Part shown: positions 1 to 6,439 of the stretch, piece by piece
Layout of the letters: each line of letters begins with the position of its first letter
How positions within the stretch are numbered: the stretch's first letter is position 1
From: Bacillota bacterium
GTDB lineage: Bacteria; Armatimonadota; Hebobacteria; Hebobacterales; Hebobacteraceae
Direction: 5' to 3'
Assembly: GCA_030668755.1 (NCBI GenBank)
Contig: DAOVEW010000032.1
Coordinates: 1 to 7,609 of the forward strand
DNA: 7,609 nucleotides
Program-made: the position numbers and the translations under genes
Notes under the pieces: generated by a model
Databases searched by the model: none
The model's input: the letters and a program-made list of their open reading frames with translations, nothing else
Told to the model about the DNA's origin: nothing

Positions 1-2
1 AC

Positions 3-701
3 CGACTCATCGAGGCTTTGCGTCGCAGGAAACCCAGTCGCCCACTTAGCTTGGAGAGCCACGGCGCCGTGGACCAAGAGTTCCTGAAGAAGCTCAGCGC
101 CCTCGGCCCGCCGCCCGAGATCCACATGTCCCCCGAGACCCACGACGAGGAGATCCGAGCGAACTACGGCCGATGTTACACGAACGAGCAGCTCGAGACG
201 GGGATTGGCAGTCTGCTCGACATGGGTGGCAAGGCCCTCCTCTTCTTCGCCATAGGCCTGCCGGGGCAAACGCCGGACTCAGTAATGGGGAGCGTCGCGT
301 ACGCCCGGAAGCTCCTCGAGCGCTTCAACGAGCGTCACCCGGGCAGGCTCGACATCCAGTTCTCGCCCCTGCTGCCTTTCATAGATCCGGGCAGCCTGGC
401 CTTCGAGCACCCGGAGGCGACCGGCTACCGGCTGTTCGCGCGCACCCTGGCAGAGCACCGCGCGTTGCTGCGGAAGCCAGACCTGCGGGAGGCCCTGAAC
501 TACGAGACCGACGCGATGACGCGCGCGGACATCATAGCGGTTGGCGCCGAGGCGATGGACAGGATAATTGACGTCCGCGCGCGCTGCGGCATCCTCAAGG
601 GTAAGTGGATCGAGAGGGAGCGCGCTAAGGTGCGCTCTGCACAGACGACGGACGCGGAACGGACGCGTGACGGCGAGGAGCCTTCCTGCCCGGACGGCTA
701 G
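3..701 (+). CDS. Radical SAM protein, C-terminal part (probably B12-binding type); 5' end outside window
   Basis: This is the 3' part of a gene that enters from the left edge: the frame is open from base 3 and has no stop before it, so the TTG at 18 is not needed as a start. Visible segments fit the second half of a radical SAM TIM barrel. There is an 'HMSPETHDEEIR' strand-turn, then 'FFAIGLPGQT' (the GxPGQT-type strand and loop common late in these barrels), then 'FSPLLPFIDPGS' and a helical tail with 'NYETDAMTR'. From memory this order resembles B12-binding-domain radical SAM proteins of the Ta0216 type. The CxxxCxxC iron-sulfur motif and any cobalamin-binding domain would lie upstream and cannot be checked. 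The substrate is unknown. The last 25 residues or so are charged and look disordered. The stop is TAG at 699-701. The gene converges on smc with a 48-nt gap (702-749) in which I see no clear terminator. Radical SAM is fairly sure; the subfamily is less so. Confidence 0.8.
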   Translation, partial: RLIEALRRRKPSRPLSLESHGAVDQEFLKKLSALGPPPEIHMSPETHDEEIRANYGRCYTNEQLETGIGSLLDMGGKALLFFAIGLPGQTPDSVMGSVAYARKLLERFNERHPGRLDIQFSPLLPFIDPGSLAFEHPEATGYRLFARTLAEHRALLRKPDLREALNYETDAMTRADIIAVGAEAMDRIIDVRARCGILKGKWIERERAKVRSAQTTDAERTRDGEEPSCPDG

Positions 702-749
702 TCCCCATCCCGACCCCGAACAGCGCGCACCCTCTCGCCGGGAGCCGCG

Positions 750-3700
750 TTAGGCTGCTCCTGCTCCCTCGGCCCGAGACGGCCCGGCGTTCTCCTCCTG
801 GTCCGAGGCAGCCTGCGGCATCGCCACCAGCGATGACGGGGCACGCTCGTCTTCGGCGTCTCGCAGCTTCATGCCGATGAGCTTGCTCACCCCGACCTGC
901 TCCATCGTCACCCCGTAAAGCACGTCCGCGGCCTCCATCGTCCCCTTATTGTGTGTGACGACGATGAACTGCGACTGCTTGGCGAAGTCGCGCAGCAGAT
1001 CGGAGTATCGCCCGATGTTCGAGTCATCCAACGGCGCGTCGACCTCGTCGAGAATGACGAAGGGCGACGGCTTCACCTTCAGCAGCGAGAAGAGTATCGC
1101 CGCCGCCGTCAGCGCCCGCTCTCCTCCGGAGAGCTGCAAGAGATCACGCGTCTTCTTGCCGGGCACCGTCACTGTCACGTCGATGCCGCACTCCAGCACG
1201 TTATCCTTGTCGGTGAGGGCAAGCTCCGCGCTGCCTCCGTCGAACAGCCGGACGAAGAACTCCTGGAAGGCATGCTGAACCTGTTCGAACGCCGTCAGGA
1301 ACCTGCCCGTCGCCTCGCGGTCGATCTCCACGATTGCTCGCTGGAGGTCCTCCCGCGCCGCCTCCAGGTCGGCCCGTTGTCCCCCGAGGAACTCCAGCCG
1401 CTGCTTGACCCGCTCGTACTCCTCGATGGACCCGAGGTTCACCTCCCCAAGGGCCTCCATCCCCGACTGCAGATCCTTCACCCGCCTCTGCGCCGCGGTA
1501 CGGCTGTCGATGGGGCCGGCCCTCCTCTGGGCTTCCTCCAGAGATATCCGGTACTCCTCAGCAAGCGTCCGCTCGCAGAACCCGATCTCGCTCTCGATCT
1601 GAGCTACCCGCACCTCCAGCCGGTGCTGTTGGTTCTGCACGGCCTCGATCCGCGCGCGGACCTCCGCGGCTCCCTCCCGGTTGGCCGCGAGCCGATCGAG
1701 CAGGCTCTTGCGCTCCTCCTGACAGCGGGCCAGCTCCTCCTCCGCCCGCCGGTGGGCCTCGACCAGTCGCTCCCGTTCCCCGGCCAGCTCCTCGCGCTTC
1801 GAGTGCGCCTCCTGCTCCGCAGCAGCAAGCCGCTCTGTTAGCTCCTGCCGGCCCCCAATCGCAGACTCGAGCATGCGGACGTGCTGCCCAACCTGCTCGA
1901 TGCGTGCCTCCAGCGCGCGCAGATCACCTTCGACTGAGGTTGCCTCAACGCGCAGCTCCAACATCCGCCCAGTGAGCTGCTCCCGCGCGTCCTGTCCTGC
2001 TCGCAGGGCGGACTGGCCCTCGTCCATTGCCGCCTCTGCCGCGCGCCTGCGTTCTTCGATCTCCTGTACCCCCGCCGCGGCCTCTCCGCGATCCTCCTCG
2101 ATCTGAGACGTCTCCTGTTCGAGCGCCTGCTGCTCCTCAAACAGCGACTGCTCACGCTCCTTGGCCAGCCGCACTTTCTCCGCCGTGACCTCTGCCCCGC
2201 GCTGCGCATCCGCAAGCTCGGCTCCGCACTGCTCCACTCGCGTCAGCCGCTCCTCTGCGCCCCCGCGCGCCGCGCGCGCCCGGCTTCGCGCCTTCTCCGA
2301 GTCATCGCCGACGCGCTCCAGGCCGGCTTCAAGTCCCTTCGCCTCTTCCTCCAGCTCTTCAATCTCCCTTGCTCTCCCTATGAGCGAGAGCCGGTCAGAT
2401 CTACTGCCACCGGTGATCGCACCCCACGGCCTGACGACATCCCCATCCCGCGTCACAATCGCGCGCCACCCGGTCGCATCCTTGGAGATCGCCAGCGCGA
2501 GATCGAGGTCGTCCGCAACAAGGACGCGGCCCAGCAGGTGCTCGACAATCTCCTCCGCGCCGCTCTCGCACTCGATCAGATCGGCCGCCGACCCCAGACA
2601 GCCTTGCCGTCCGGCAAGCTCCGCCACCCCTGCCGGCCGCGTGCCCACCCGCATGTTCGACCGCGGGAGGAAAGTGGCCCGTCCCCCCCTTGTCGCCTTG
2701 AGGTAGGCAATAGCGGCGGCCGCCTCCGCGGGCGTCGGCACGATCAGATCCCCGGCGGCCGGACCGAGGGCTGCCGCGATCGCCGCCTCCAGCTCCTTCG
2801 GAACGCGCACGAGCTGGGCCACGGTCCGGTACTCGCCGCTCAAGCGTCCCGTCTCCACCGCCTCCAACACCGAGCGCACCCCGGCCTTGAGCCCCTCCCG
2901 CGTCCGTTCCATCTCCTGCAGCGCATGCTGGCGAGAGCGCACCGCGGACAGTCGTTCGCGCAAGCTGAGCTGCTCCTCGACGAGCTCCGCCGCAGCACCG
3001 TCGGCCGCCTCCGCCTCCAGGCGCAGCAACGCAACCTCACCCGCCGCATGCTCCCGCTGGCTGCGCAGCTCGTCAACCACGCGCACCGCCTCCTCGGCGC
3101 GCGTCTCCAGGTCCTCGCGGTCCGCGCGAAGAGACGCACGCTGCTCCTCCAGCCGGGCGATTCTCGCACGCGCGGCCTCCAGCAGTGATTCGCACTGCCC
3201 GAGCCGATTCCGCGCGTCCACCAGCTCGCTCAACGTGTCGATATGTCCAGTCCGCTGCTCCTCCACCGACGCTCCCGTCTGGCGGAGCGTCCCTTCGTCT
3301 GCGCGCAGCCGCTGCTCCCTCGCCTCGACTTCCACCTTCAGCTCTCGCATTCGCGCCTCGAGCTTCGGGCGCTCCTGCTGTGCGGCGGTCATCTCCTCCT
3401 CGGCCGCGCGCTTCTGCGCGGTGAGCTGCTCCAGCTCCTCCGCCGCACGGGCCTGCTGGCTCCGAAGGTCCTCGGTCCGCTGCTGGGCGAGGTTCTGCCG
3501 ACCCTCCGTCCGGTCCATTTCCCCCGCCAGCCGCGCTACCAGTCCCCTCGTTTCGTCGAGCCGATCTTCCAGTCCCTGGAGCTTCGCCCTCAGCTCGACC
3601 TCCTCAGCCGCGAGCTGGTGCGAGCGCGTCCGCGCTGTCTCCAACTCCCGCTCCAGCTCCGCCTCCCGCTCGCGCGCCCGCCCGAGGTTCTCCACCATCG

Positions 3701-4406
3701 CCTGGCGCTGGTGCACCATCAGACTCAGCTTCAGATCGAAGAGCTCCTTGGACAGCCGCTTGTACTCCCGCGCCGCCTCCGACTGCTTGCTCAGCGGCTC
3801 GACCTGCGTCTCCAGCTCGTGGATGATGTCGTTGACCCTCACCAAGTTCGCGCAGACTCTATCGAGCTTCCGTCCGGCTTCGTTCTTCCGCTGCCGATAC
3901 CGCTGTATCCCAGCCGCCTGCTCGAAGATCTCCCGCCGGTCCTCCGAACGCACCGATAGAATGCGGTCTATCTCCGTCTGGCTGATCATCGAGTAAGCGT
4001 TCTTGCCGATGCCGGTATCGAGAAGAAGCTCGTGGATGTCCCGCAGCCGGCACGGGACCCGGTTGATGAAGTACTCCCCCTCCCCCGTCCGGAACACACG
4101 CCGGGTGATCGTTACCTCGGAGAAATCGAGCGGCAGCGCGCCGTCGCTGTTGTCCAGCGTCAGCGAGACCTCGCCCACGCCGGCTCGGCGGCGGTTCTCA
4201 CTTCCAGCGAAGATGACGTCGCCGGCATTGGCAGAGCGAAGCGACTTCATGCTCTGCTCGCCGAGCGACCAGAGGATTGCGTCCGCCAGGTTGCTCTTCC
4301 CGCTGCCGTTCGGCCCCACGATACCGCTGACGCCCGGGCCGAACTCCAGCGCGGTCCGGTCGGCGAAGGTCTTGAAGCCCAACAGCTCGAGGCGCTTGAG
4401 GTACAA
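750..4406 (-). CDS. smc: Chromosome segregation/condensation ATPase Smc
   Basis: This is a full-length Smc of 1218 residues, slightly longer than the usual 1150-1190. Smc dimers, with ScpA and ScpB, organise and segregate the chromosome in the cytoplasm. Numbered from the TTG start, the parts are: N-terminal head opening 'YLKRLELLGFKTFADRT'; Walker A GPNGSGKS at 31-38; arginine-finger region with R57; Q-loop 'SMISQ' ending at Q143; first coiled coil about 165-500; hinge about 505-665; second coiled coil about 670-1030; ABC signature LSGGE at 1092-1096; Walker B 'FVILDE' ending at E1121; D-loop following; and H-loop 'VVTHNK' with H1152. All key ATPase residues are present, so the protein should be active. 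The start is TTG at 4406-4404, because the family begins exactly at (M)YLKRLEL and an AAAGGGG ribosome binding site lies 6 nt upstream. An ATG at 4565 would add 53 atypical residues. The C-terminus carries about 37 extra low-complexity residues after 'LIGMKL'. No rnc, ftsY, scpA or scpB is visible nearby. Confidence 0.97.
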   Translation of the reverse strand: MYLKRLELLGFKTFADRTALEFGPGVSGIVGPNGSGKSNLADAILWSLGEQSMKSLRSANAGDVIFAGSENRRRAGVGEVSLTLDNSDGALPLDFSEVTITRRVFRTGEGEYFINRVPCRLRDIHELLLDTGIGKNAYSMISQTEIDRILSVRSEDRREIFEQAAGIQRYRQRKNEAGRKLDRVCANLVRVNDIIHELETQVEPLSKQSEAAREYKRLSKELFDLKLSLMVHQRQAMVENLGRAREREAELERELETARTRSHQLAAEEVELRAKLQGLEDRLDETRGLVARLAGEMDRTEGRQNLAQQRTEDLRSQQARAAEELEQLTAQKRAAEEEMTAAQQERPKLEARMRELKVEVEAREQRLRADEGTLRQTGASVEEQRTGHIDTLSELVDARNRLGQCESLLEAARARIARLEEQRASLRADREDLETRAEEAVRVVDELRSQREHAAGEVALLRLEAEAADGAAAELVEEQLSLRERLSAVRSRQHALQEMERTREGLKAGVRSVLEAVETGRLSGEYRTVAQLVRVPKELEAAIAAALGPAAGDLIVPTPAEAAAAIAYLKATRGGRATFLPRSNMRVGTRPAGVAELAGRQGCLGSAADLIECESGAEEIVEHLLGRVLVADDLDLALAISKDATGWRAIVTRDGDVVRPWGAITGGSRSDRLSLIGRAREIEELEEEAKGLEAGLERVGDDSEKARSRARAARGGAEERLTRVEQCGAELADAQRGAEVTAEKVRLAKEREQSLFEEQQALEQETSQIEEDRGEAAAGVQEIEERRRAAEAAMDEGQSALRAGQDAREQLTGRMLELRVEATSVEGDLRALEARIEQVGQHVRMLESAIGGRQELTERLAAAEQEAHSKREELAGERERLVEAHRRAEEELARCQEERKSLLDRLAANREGAAEVRARIEAVQNQQHRLEVRVAQIESEIGFCERTLAEEYRISLEEAQRRAGPIDSRTAAQRRVKDLQSGMEALGEVNLGSIEEYERVKQRLEFLGGQRADLEAAREDLQRAIVEIDREATGRFLTAFEQVQHAFQEFFVRLFDGGSAELALTDKDNVLECGIDVTVTVPGKKTRDLLQLSGGERALTAAAILFSLLKVKPSPFVILDEVDAPLDDSNIGRYSDLLRDFAKQSQFIVVTHNKGTMEAADVLYGVTMEQVGVSKLIGMKLRDAEDERAPSSLVAMPQAASDQEENAGPSRAEGAGAA

Positions 4407-4412
4407 GGCAAG

Positions 4413-4419
4413 CCCCTTT
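4413..4419 (-). promoter_or_regulatory. Shine-Dalgarno site that fixes the smc TTG start
   Basis: Read on the minus strand this is AAAGGGG, with 6 nt between it and the TTG at 4406-4404. No comparable site precedes the upstream in-frame ATG at 4565. Together with the conserved Smc N-terminus beginning at this codon, it decides the start. Confidence 0.7.
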
Positions 4420-4464
4420 CTGCGATGTTGCTGCCGACTGTAGTGTATGGAGTCTTCTTCCACT

Positions 4465-4480
4465 GCCGCGAAGTCGCGGC
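4465..4480 (-). repeat. Perfect inverted repeat in the smc leader
   Basis: The arms GCCGCGA (4465-4471) and TCGCGGC (4474-4480) are perfect complements separated by 2 nt. In the smc mRNA leader this would form a 6-bp GC stem with a 4-nt loop, about 60 nt upstream of the TTG start. As DNA it could be an operator for a dimeric regulator. It lies inside the 53-codon extension that the longer smc reading would need, which is another reason to treat that stretch as untranslated. The function is unknown. Confidence 0.4.
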
Positions 4481-4514
4481 GTTCGCCGGGCCACGCCACC
4501 AGGCCACGAGCCGC

Positions 4515-4544
4515 ATCATGCCCCACCGCCGGCTTGGCTGGCAA
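4515..4544 (-). promoter_or_regulatory. smc: Possible sigma-70 promoter for smc
   Basis: On the minus strand, TTGCCA (4544-4539, 5 of 6 matches to TTGACA) is followed after 18 nt by CATGAT (4520-4515, 4 of 6 matches to TATAAT). Transcription would begin near 4508 and give a leader of about 100 nt before the TTG start. The -10 match is weak, so this is only the best candidate I found on this strand. Confidence 0.25.
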
Positions 4545-4766
4545 CGGCCACACAGAGAATACCATCCTGCCGAGGGGTTTCGCGAAGCGGCGCAGAAGGC
4601 CTCGCGAGCGTAGCTGCGGCTGATGCTGCCTCGATTGGTGGGCAGTCTGCGGGATTGCCTTATGGGTGCTGCCCGGTCGGCTAGGCCGGACCAGAGGGCC
4701 TGCGCACGGGATGTAGTTCGCTGGGGCGTGCCTCGCAGAGCCCCTCGTTTGCAGTGGCTTGGACGC
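4545..4766. other. Non-coding stretch between the divergent smc and 5196 units
   Basis: I see no supported gene here. Short open frames on both strands lack ribosome binding sites and recognisable protein features. The stretch does hold two 8-bp palindromes, TTCGCGAA (4579-4586) and CTCGCGAG (4601-4608), with centres 22 bp apart. It lies upstream of both the likely smc promoter and the plus-strand promoter, so it is the natural place for shared regulatory sites. Confidence 0.5.
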
Positions 4767-4795
4767 TTGACAAGTCGCGTTGGGGAGGCTATGAT
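4767..4795 (+). promoter_or_regulatory. Near-perfect sigma-70 promoter
   Basis: TTGACA (4767-4772, 6 of 6) and TATGAT (4790-4795, 5 of 6) are separated by exactly 17 bp, the ideal spacing for the housekeeping sigma factor. Transcription should start near 4802 and run rightward. The first supported start codon downstream with a Shine-Dalgarno site and a long open frame is at 5196, so the promoter would drive either a long leader or a separate RNA. Confidence 0.75.
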
Positions 4796-4859
4796 CTGGC
4801 TGGACACGTTGTATGGTATATGTCAGATGGGCGCGGCGATAATGGCGCCGCGGCCGGAG

Positions 4860-4888
4860 CGGTACTCGCGGTCAAAGGCGAGCTACCG
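4860..4888 (+). other. Bulged 10-bp hairpin in the leader
   Basis: CGGTACTCGC (4860-4869) pairs with GCGAG (4878-4882) and TACCG (4884-4888), with C4883 bulged and an 8-nt loop at 4870-4877. It is one of the two strongest local stems downstream of the promoter and begins about 58 nt after the predicted transcription start. Confidence 0.4.
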
Positions 4889-5029
4889 AGCCCTAGCCAT
4901 CACCAAAATGGGGGCGCTCTATGGGCAGTGCGAAGGGATAAGTCAGCGGGCAATGCGGTAGCTGGATAGCGCTGGCTTCCGCTTTGGTGTGCTCCGAGAC
5001 GGCAGTCGTACCAAGGGAGGTACGCTCTG

Positions 5030-5191
5030 TTGGGCAAGCCTGAAGAGCGGGCTAAAGCTACAGGCCAGGCGGATGGGGTTGCGCGCCTCACGGCTCCAAG
5101 CAAGGGCTGGGAGGCGCGTCGCGTGTTCCGCGGGGGACGGCCTCCAGAGGAGGTAGGCAGGGTTAGACTCGGACGGGAAAGGAGGGGCTAG
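5030..5191 (+). CDS. Possible 53-residue leader ORF (speculative)
   Basis: A TTG at 5030 is preceded by GGGAGG (5015-5020) at 9 nt, a good spacing, and opens a frame of 53 codons ending in TAG at 5189-5191. The product would be basic and hydrophilic (rich in Arg, Glu, Gly, Ala) with no signal peptide, membrane segment or motif that I recognise. The stop falls 4 nt before the ATG of the 5196 gene, and the Shine-Dalgarno site of that gene lies inside the end of this frame. This is the arrangement seen in translational coupling. Against it, third codon positions show only about 63% G or C, no stronger than background, the start is TTG, and frames of this length arise often by chance in GC-rich DNA. 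It overlaps the candidate structured RNA, and probably only one of the two readings is right. Confidence 0.18.
   Translation: MGKPEERAKATGQADGVARLTAPSKGWEARRVFRGGRPPEEVGRVRLGRERRG
5081..5119 (+). other. Long GC-rich hairpin in the leader
   Basis: CGCGCCTC (5082-5089) pairs perfectly with GAGGCGCG (5111-5118), and G5081-T5119 adds a wobble pair. Inside the 21-nt loop, CC-A-AGC can pair with GCT-GG around an AAGG loop. No run of T follows, so it is not a canonical intrinsic terminator. Confidence 0.4.
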
Positions 5192-5195
5192 TGAG

Positions 5196-6374
5196 ATGTG
5201 CGTGATACTTGCAAAGGAACCGGACCTGCGCGTAGCGTGGGTATACGAACTCATTCGTCTCTGTCCTCAGGTCAATGATCGGCAGCTACTCGCAGGCCAC
5301 GTCGACATCACTGTCATCGTGGCTGTTACCAGTTGGTCGCGTAAAGCGAACCTCTACTTGTTCCACCGCGGGGGCAGCTCAGAGATCCAGTCGAGGGCCC
5401 ACGACCTGCTGCAGCCGCCGGCGAAGTGGCTAGGAGAGATGCTCCGCCAATGGCCCCAACGGGCTCTGTATGGAGACGACGCTGATTCGAGCATAGTGCG
5501 CATAGAGGTGGGCACGGAGCGTCTGCGGGCGCATCCCTATGAGATTAACTTCGAGGATCAGCGAACCGCCAGTGTGTGGCCGGAACCGCGGAGTAAGAAG
5601 CAGAGAAGCATCGCTGACCGCTACGGCGGCGATGTGCCCTACACGGCAATCCGGATCTCCGGCTTCGAGGCCGGCAAAGACTCTGTTATCGCGCTGAGTT
5701 TCAGAGCCGCACCTCAGACGATTCAAACGGCGCCGGATGAGCTGTTTTATCCCGTGATGGGACCCTTCAGATTCCGGAAATCGGCTCGAGAGCAGATCCT
5801 GGCTGCGGAGACCGAAGACGAGGTAAGCCGCAATTTCGGCCCGGCGCTGTGGCGCGAGGAACATCCGGTAACCGACGTGGCAGTAGTCGGCATGCCGCAG
5901 GGCGTGAGGTACCACCCTATCGGCGGCACTCAGCTTCTGAAGAAGGTCTTCCCTTCGACCTGGATGGATGGTCACGGCAGCAACTCGGAGCCACCCACAA
6001 CACTAAGTGCGACGACCTACGCTTTCAGTCCCGAGCCGGGCCCTGAGGGGCTCGATTTCGAGTTTTGGATGGCAGCGCGTCTGAAGGAGGTGCGCCCCGC
6101 TTTTGTACGCTGGCTCGATGCCGCTGCCGAGGCCCTTCGCGATGCTCGGGCGGGAGCAGTCCTCAGGTACTTGGCTAAGCGCGGGCCGACAACGGCAGAC
6201 GCCCTGATCGAGGACTTGGCCGAGGAGGACCTGGAGCGCGTCTTGCAGAATCTCCTCGTCGCTGGGCTCGTAGCAAGGACAAAGGGATTGACGCTCAATA
6301 TTACACCGGCCGGGGCACGCGCAGCGAAACCTCTGATGTCGGAGGGCCCAAGCAGCTCGGAGAAGCAGGACTAG
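5196..6374 (+). CDS. Unrecognised 392-residue protein with C-terminal winged-helix-like segment
   Basis: I do not recognise this family. The ATG start is well supported: AAAGGAGGGG at 5178-5187 lies 8 nt upstream. The product is predicted to be soluble, with no signal peptide or transmembrane stretch. Residues about 1-120 look mixed alpha/beta, with a hydrophobic strand 'DITVIVAVTSW'. The middle (about 145-290) is rich in beta strands and in Pro, Gly and aromatics. A helix with 'FWMAARLKEVRPAFVRWL' near residue 290-310 leads into about 320-375, where 'LRYLAKRGPTTADALIEDL' and 'LERVLQNLLVAGLVART' give the helix-helix-recognition-wing pattern of a winged-helix domain. That suggests nucleic-acid or partner binding, but this is inference from pattern only. 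The tail is Ser/Glu-rich. It is probably transcribed from the promoter at 4767-4795 through a long leader, and together with the 6440 gene, 65 nt downstream with no terminator between. It is not ScpB, despite lying near smc. Confidence 0.85.
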   Translation: MCVILAKEPDLRVAWVYELIRLCPQVNDRQLLAGHVDITVIVAVTSWSRKANLYLFHRGGSSEIQSRAHDLLQPPAKWLGEMLRQWPQRALYGDDADSSIVRIEVGTERLRAHPYEINFEDQRTASVWPEPRSKKQRSIADRYGGDVPYTAIRISGFEAGKDSVIALSFRAAPQTIQTAPDELFYPVMGPFRFRKSAREQILAAETEDEVSRNFGPALWREEHPVTDVAVVGMPQGVRYHPIGGTQLLKKVFPSTWMDGHGSNSEPPTTLSATTYAFSPEPGPEGLDFEFWMAARLKEVRPAFVRWLDAAAEALRDARAGAVLRYLAKRGPTTADALIEDLAEEDLERVLQNLLVAGLVARTKGLTLNITPAGARAAKPLMSEGPSSSEKQD

Positions 6375-6439
6375 CGAACCAAGCCGCTTGCTAAGCAGCG
6401 CGGCACCACGGTCGGCGTCGGTGTAGGAGGCGGGTGAAC

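Larger units (their letters stand above)
4802..5195 (+). ncRNA. Candidate structured leader or non-coding RNA
   Basis: About 395 nt lie between the predicted start of transcription and the ATG at 5196. Local stems found by eye are: 4832-4837 with 4847-4852; 4860-4869 with 4878-4888 (10 bp, one bulge); 4888-4891 with 4916-4919, enclosing CCAT/ATGG; 4951-4958 with 4979-4986 (one mismatch); 5007-5012 with 5019-5024; 5038-5042 with 5061-5065; 5081-5089 with 5111-5119; and 5141-5145 with 5149-5153. The sequence shows none of the hallmark motifs I know for RNase P RNA, tmRNA, the SRP Alu/SRP loop, or the common TPP, SAM, cobalamin, FMN or glycine riboswitches. GC-rich DNA forms chance hairpins easily, so folding alone is not proof. 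The case rests on the strong promoter plus the unexplained length. It could be a regulatory leader for the downstream genes, an independent small RNA, or simply a long untranslated region. Confidence 0.4.

Noticed and set aside
951..1841. A 296-codon open frame on the plus strand
   Set aside because: It lies wholly antisense to smc, whose motifs leave no doubt, and its product is a low-complexity Leu/Arg/Pro sequence typical of a GC-rich shadow frame.
2887..3996. A 369-codon open frame on the plus strand
   Set aside because: It is antisense to the Smc coiled coil; the Ser/Arg-rich product mirrors the Glu/Arg-rich codons of the real gene.
4247..4807. A 186-codon open frame on the minus strand across the smc start
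   Set aside because: It overlaps the Smc Walker A region in another frame, has no ribosome binding site, and shows no recognisable domain.
4820..4969. A 49-codon frame starting just after the strong promoter
   Set aside because: There is no Shine-Dalgarno sequence before the ATG at 4820, and the product is a Gly/Ala-rich sequence without features. It coincides with the predicted stems.
4802..5195. RNase P RNA, tmRNA, SRP RNA or a group II intron
   Set aside because: The hallmark motifs that I know for each are missing: no GAGGAAAGTCC-type P4 region, no tmRNA end sequence, no SRP GGAAG-loop core and no domain V. A GTGCG at 4928 recalls an intron 5' end, but nothing supports it.
4943..5254. 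A 103-codon open frame on the minus strand over the leader
   Set aside because: It overlaps the ribosome binding site and start of the 5196 gene, and its Ser/Pro/Arg-rich product looks non-coding.
5430..5975. A 181-codon open frame on the minus strand
   Set aside because: It is antisense to the 5196 gene, which has the better start signal and the more natural protein composition.
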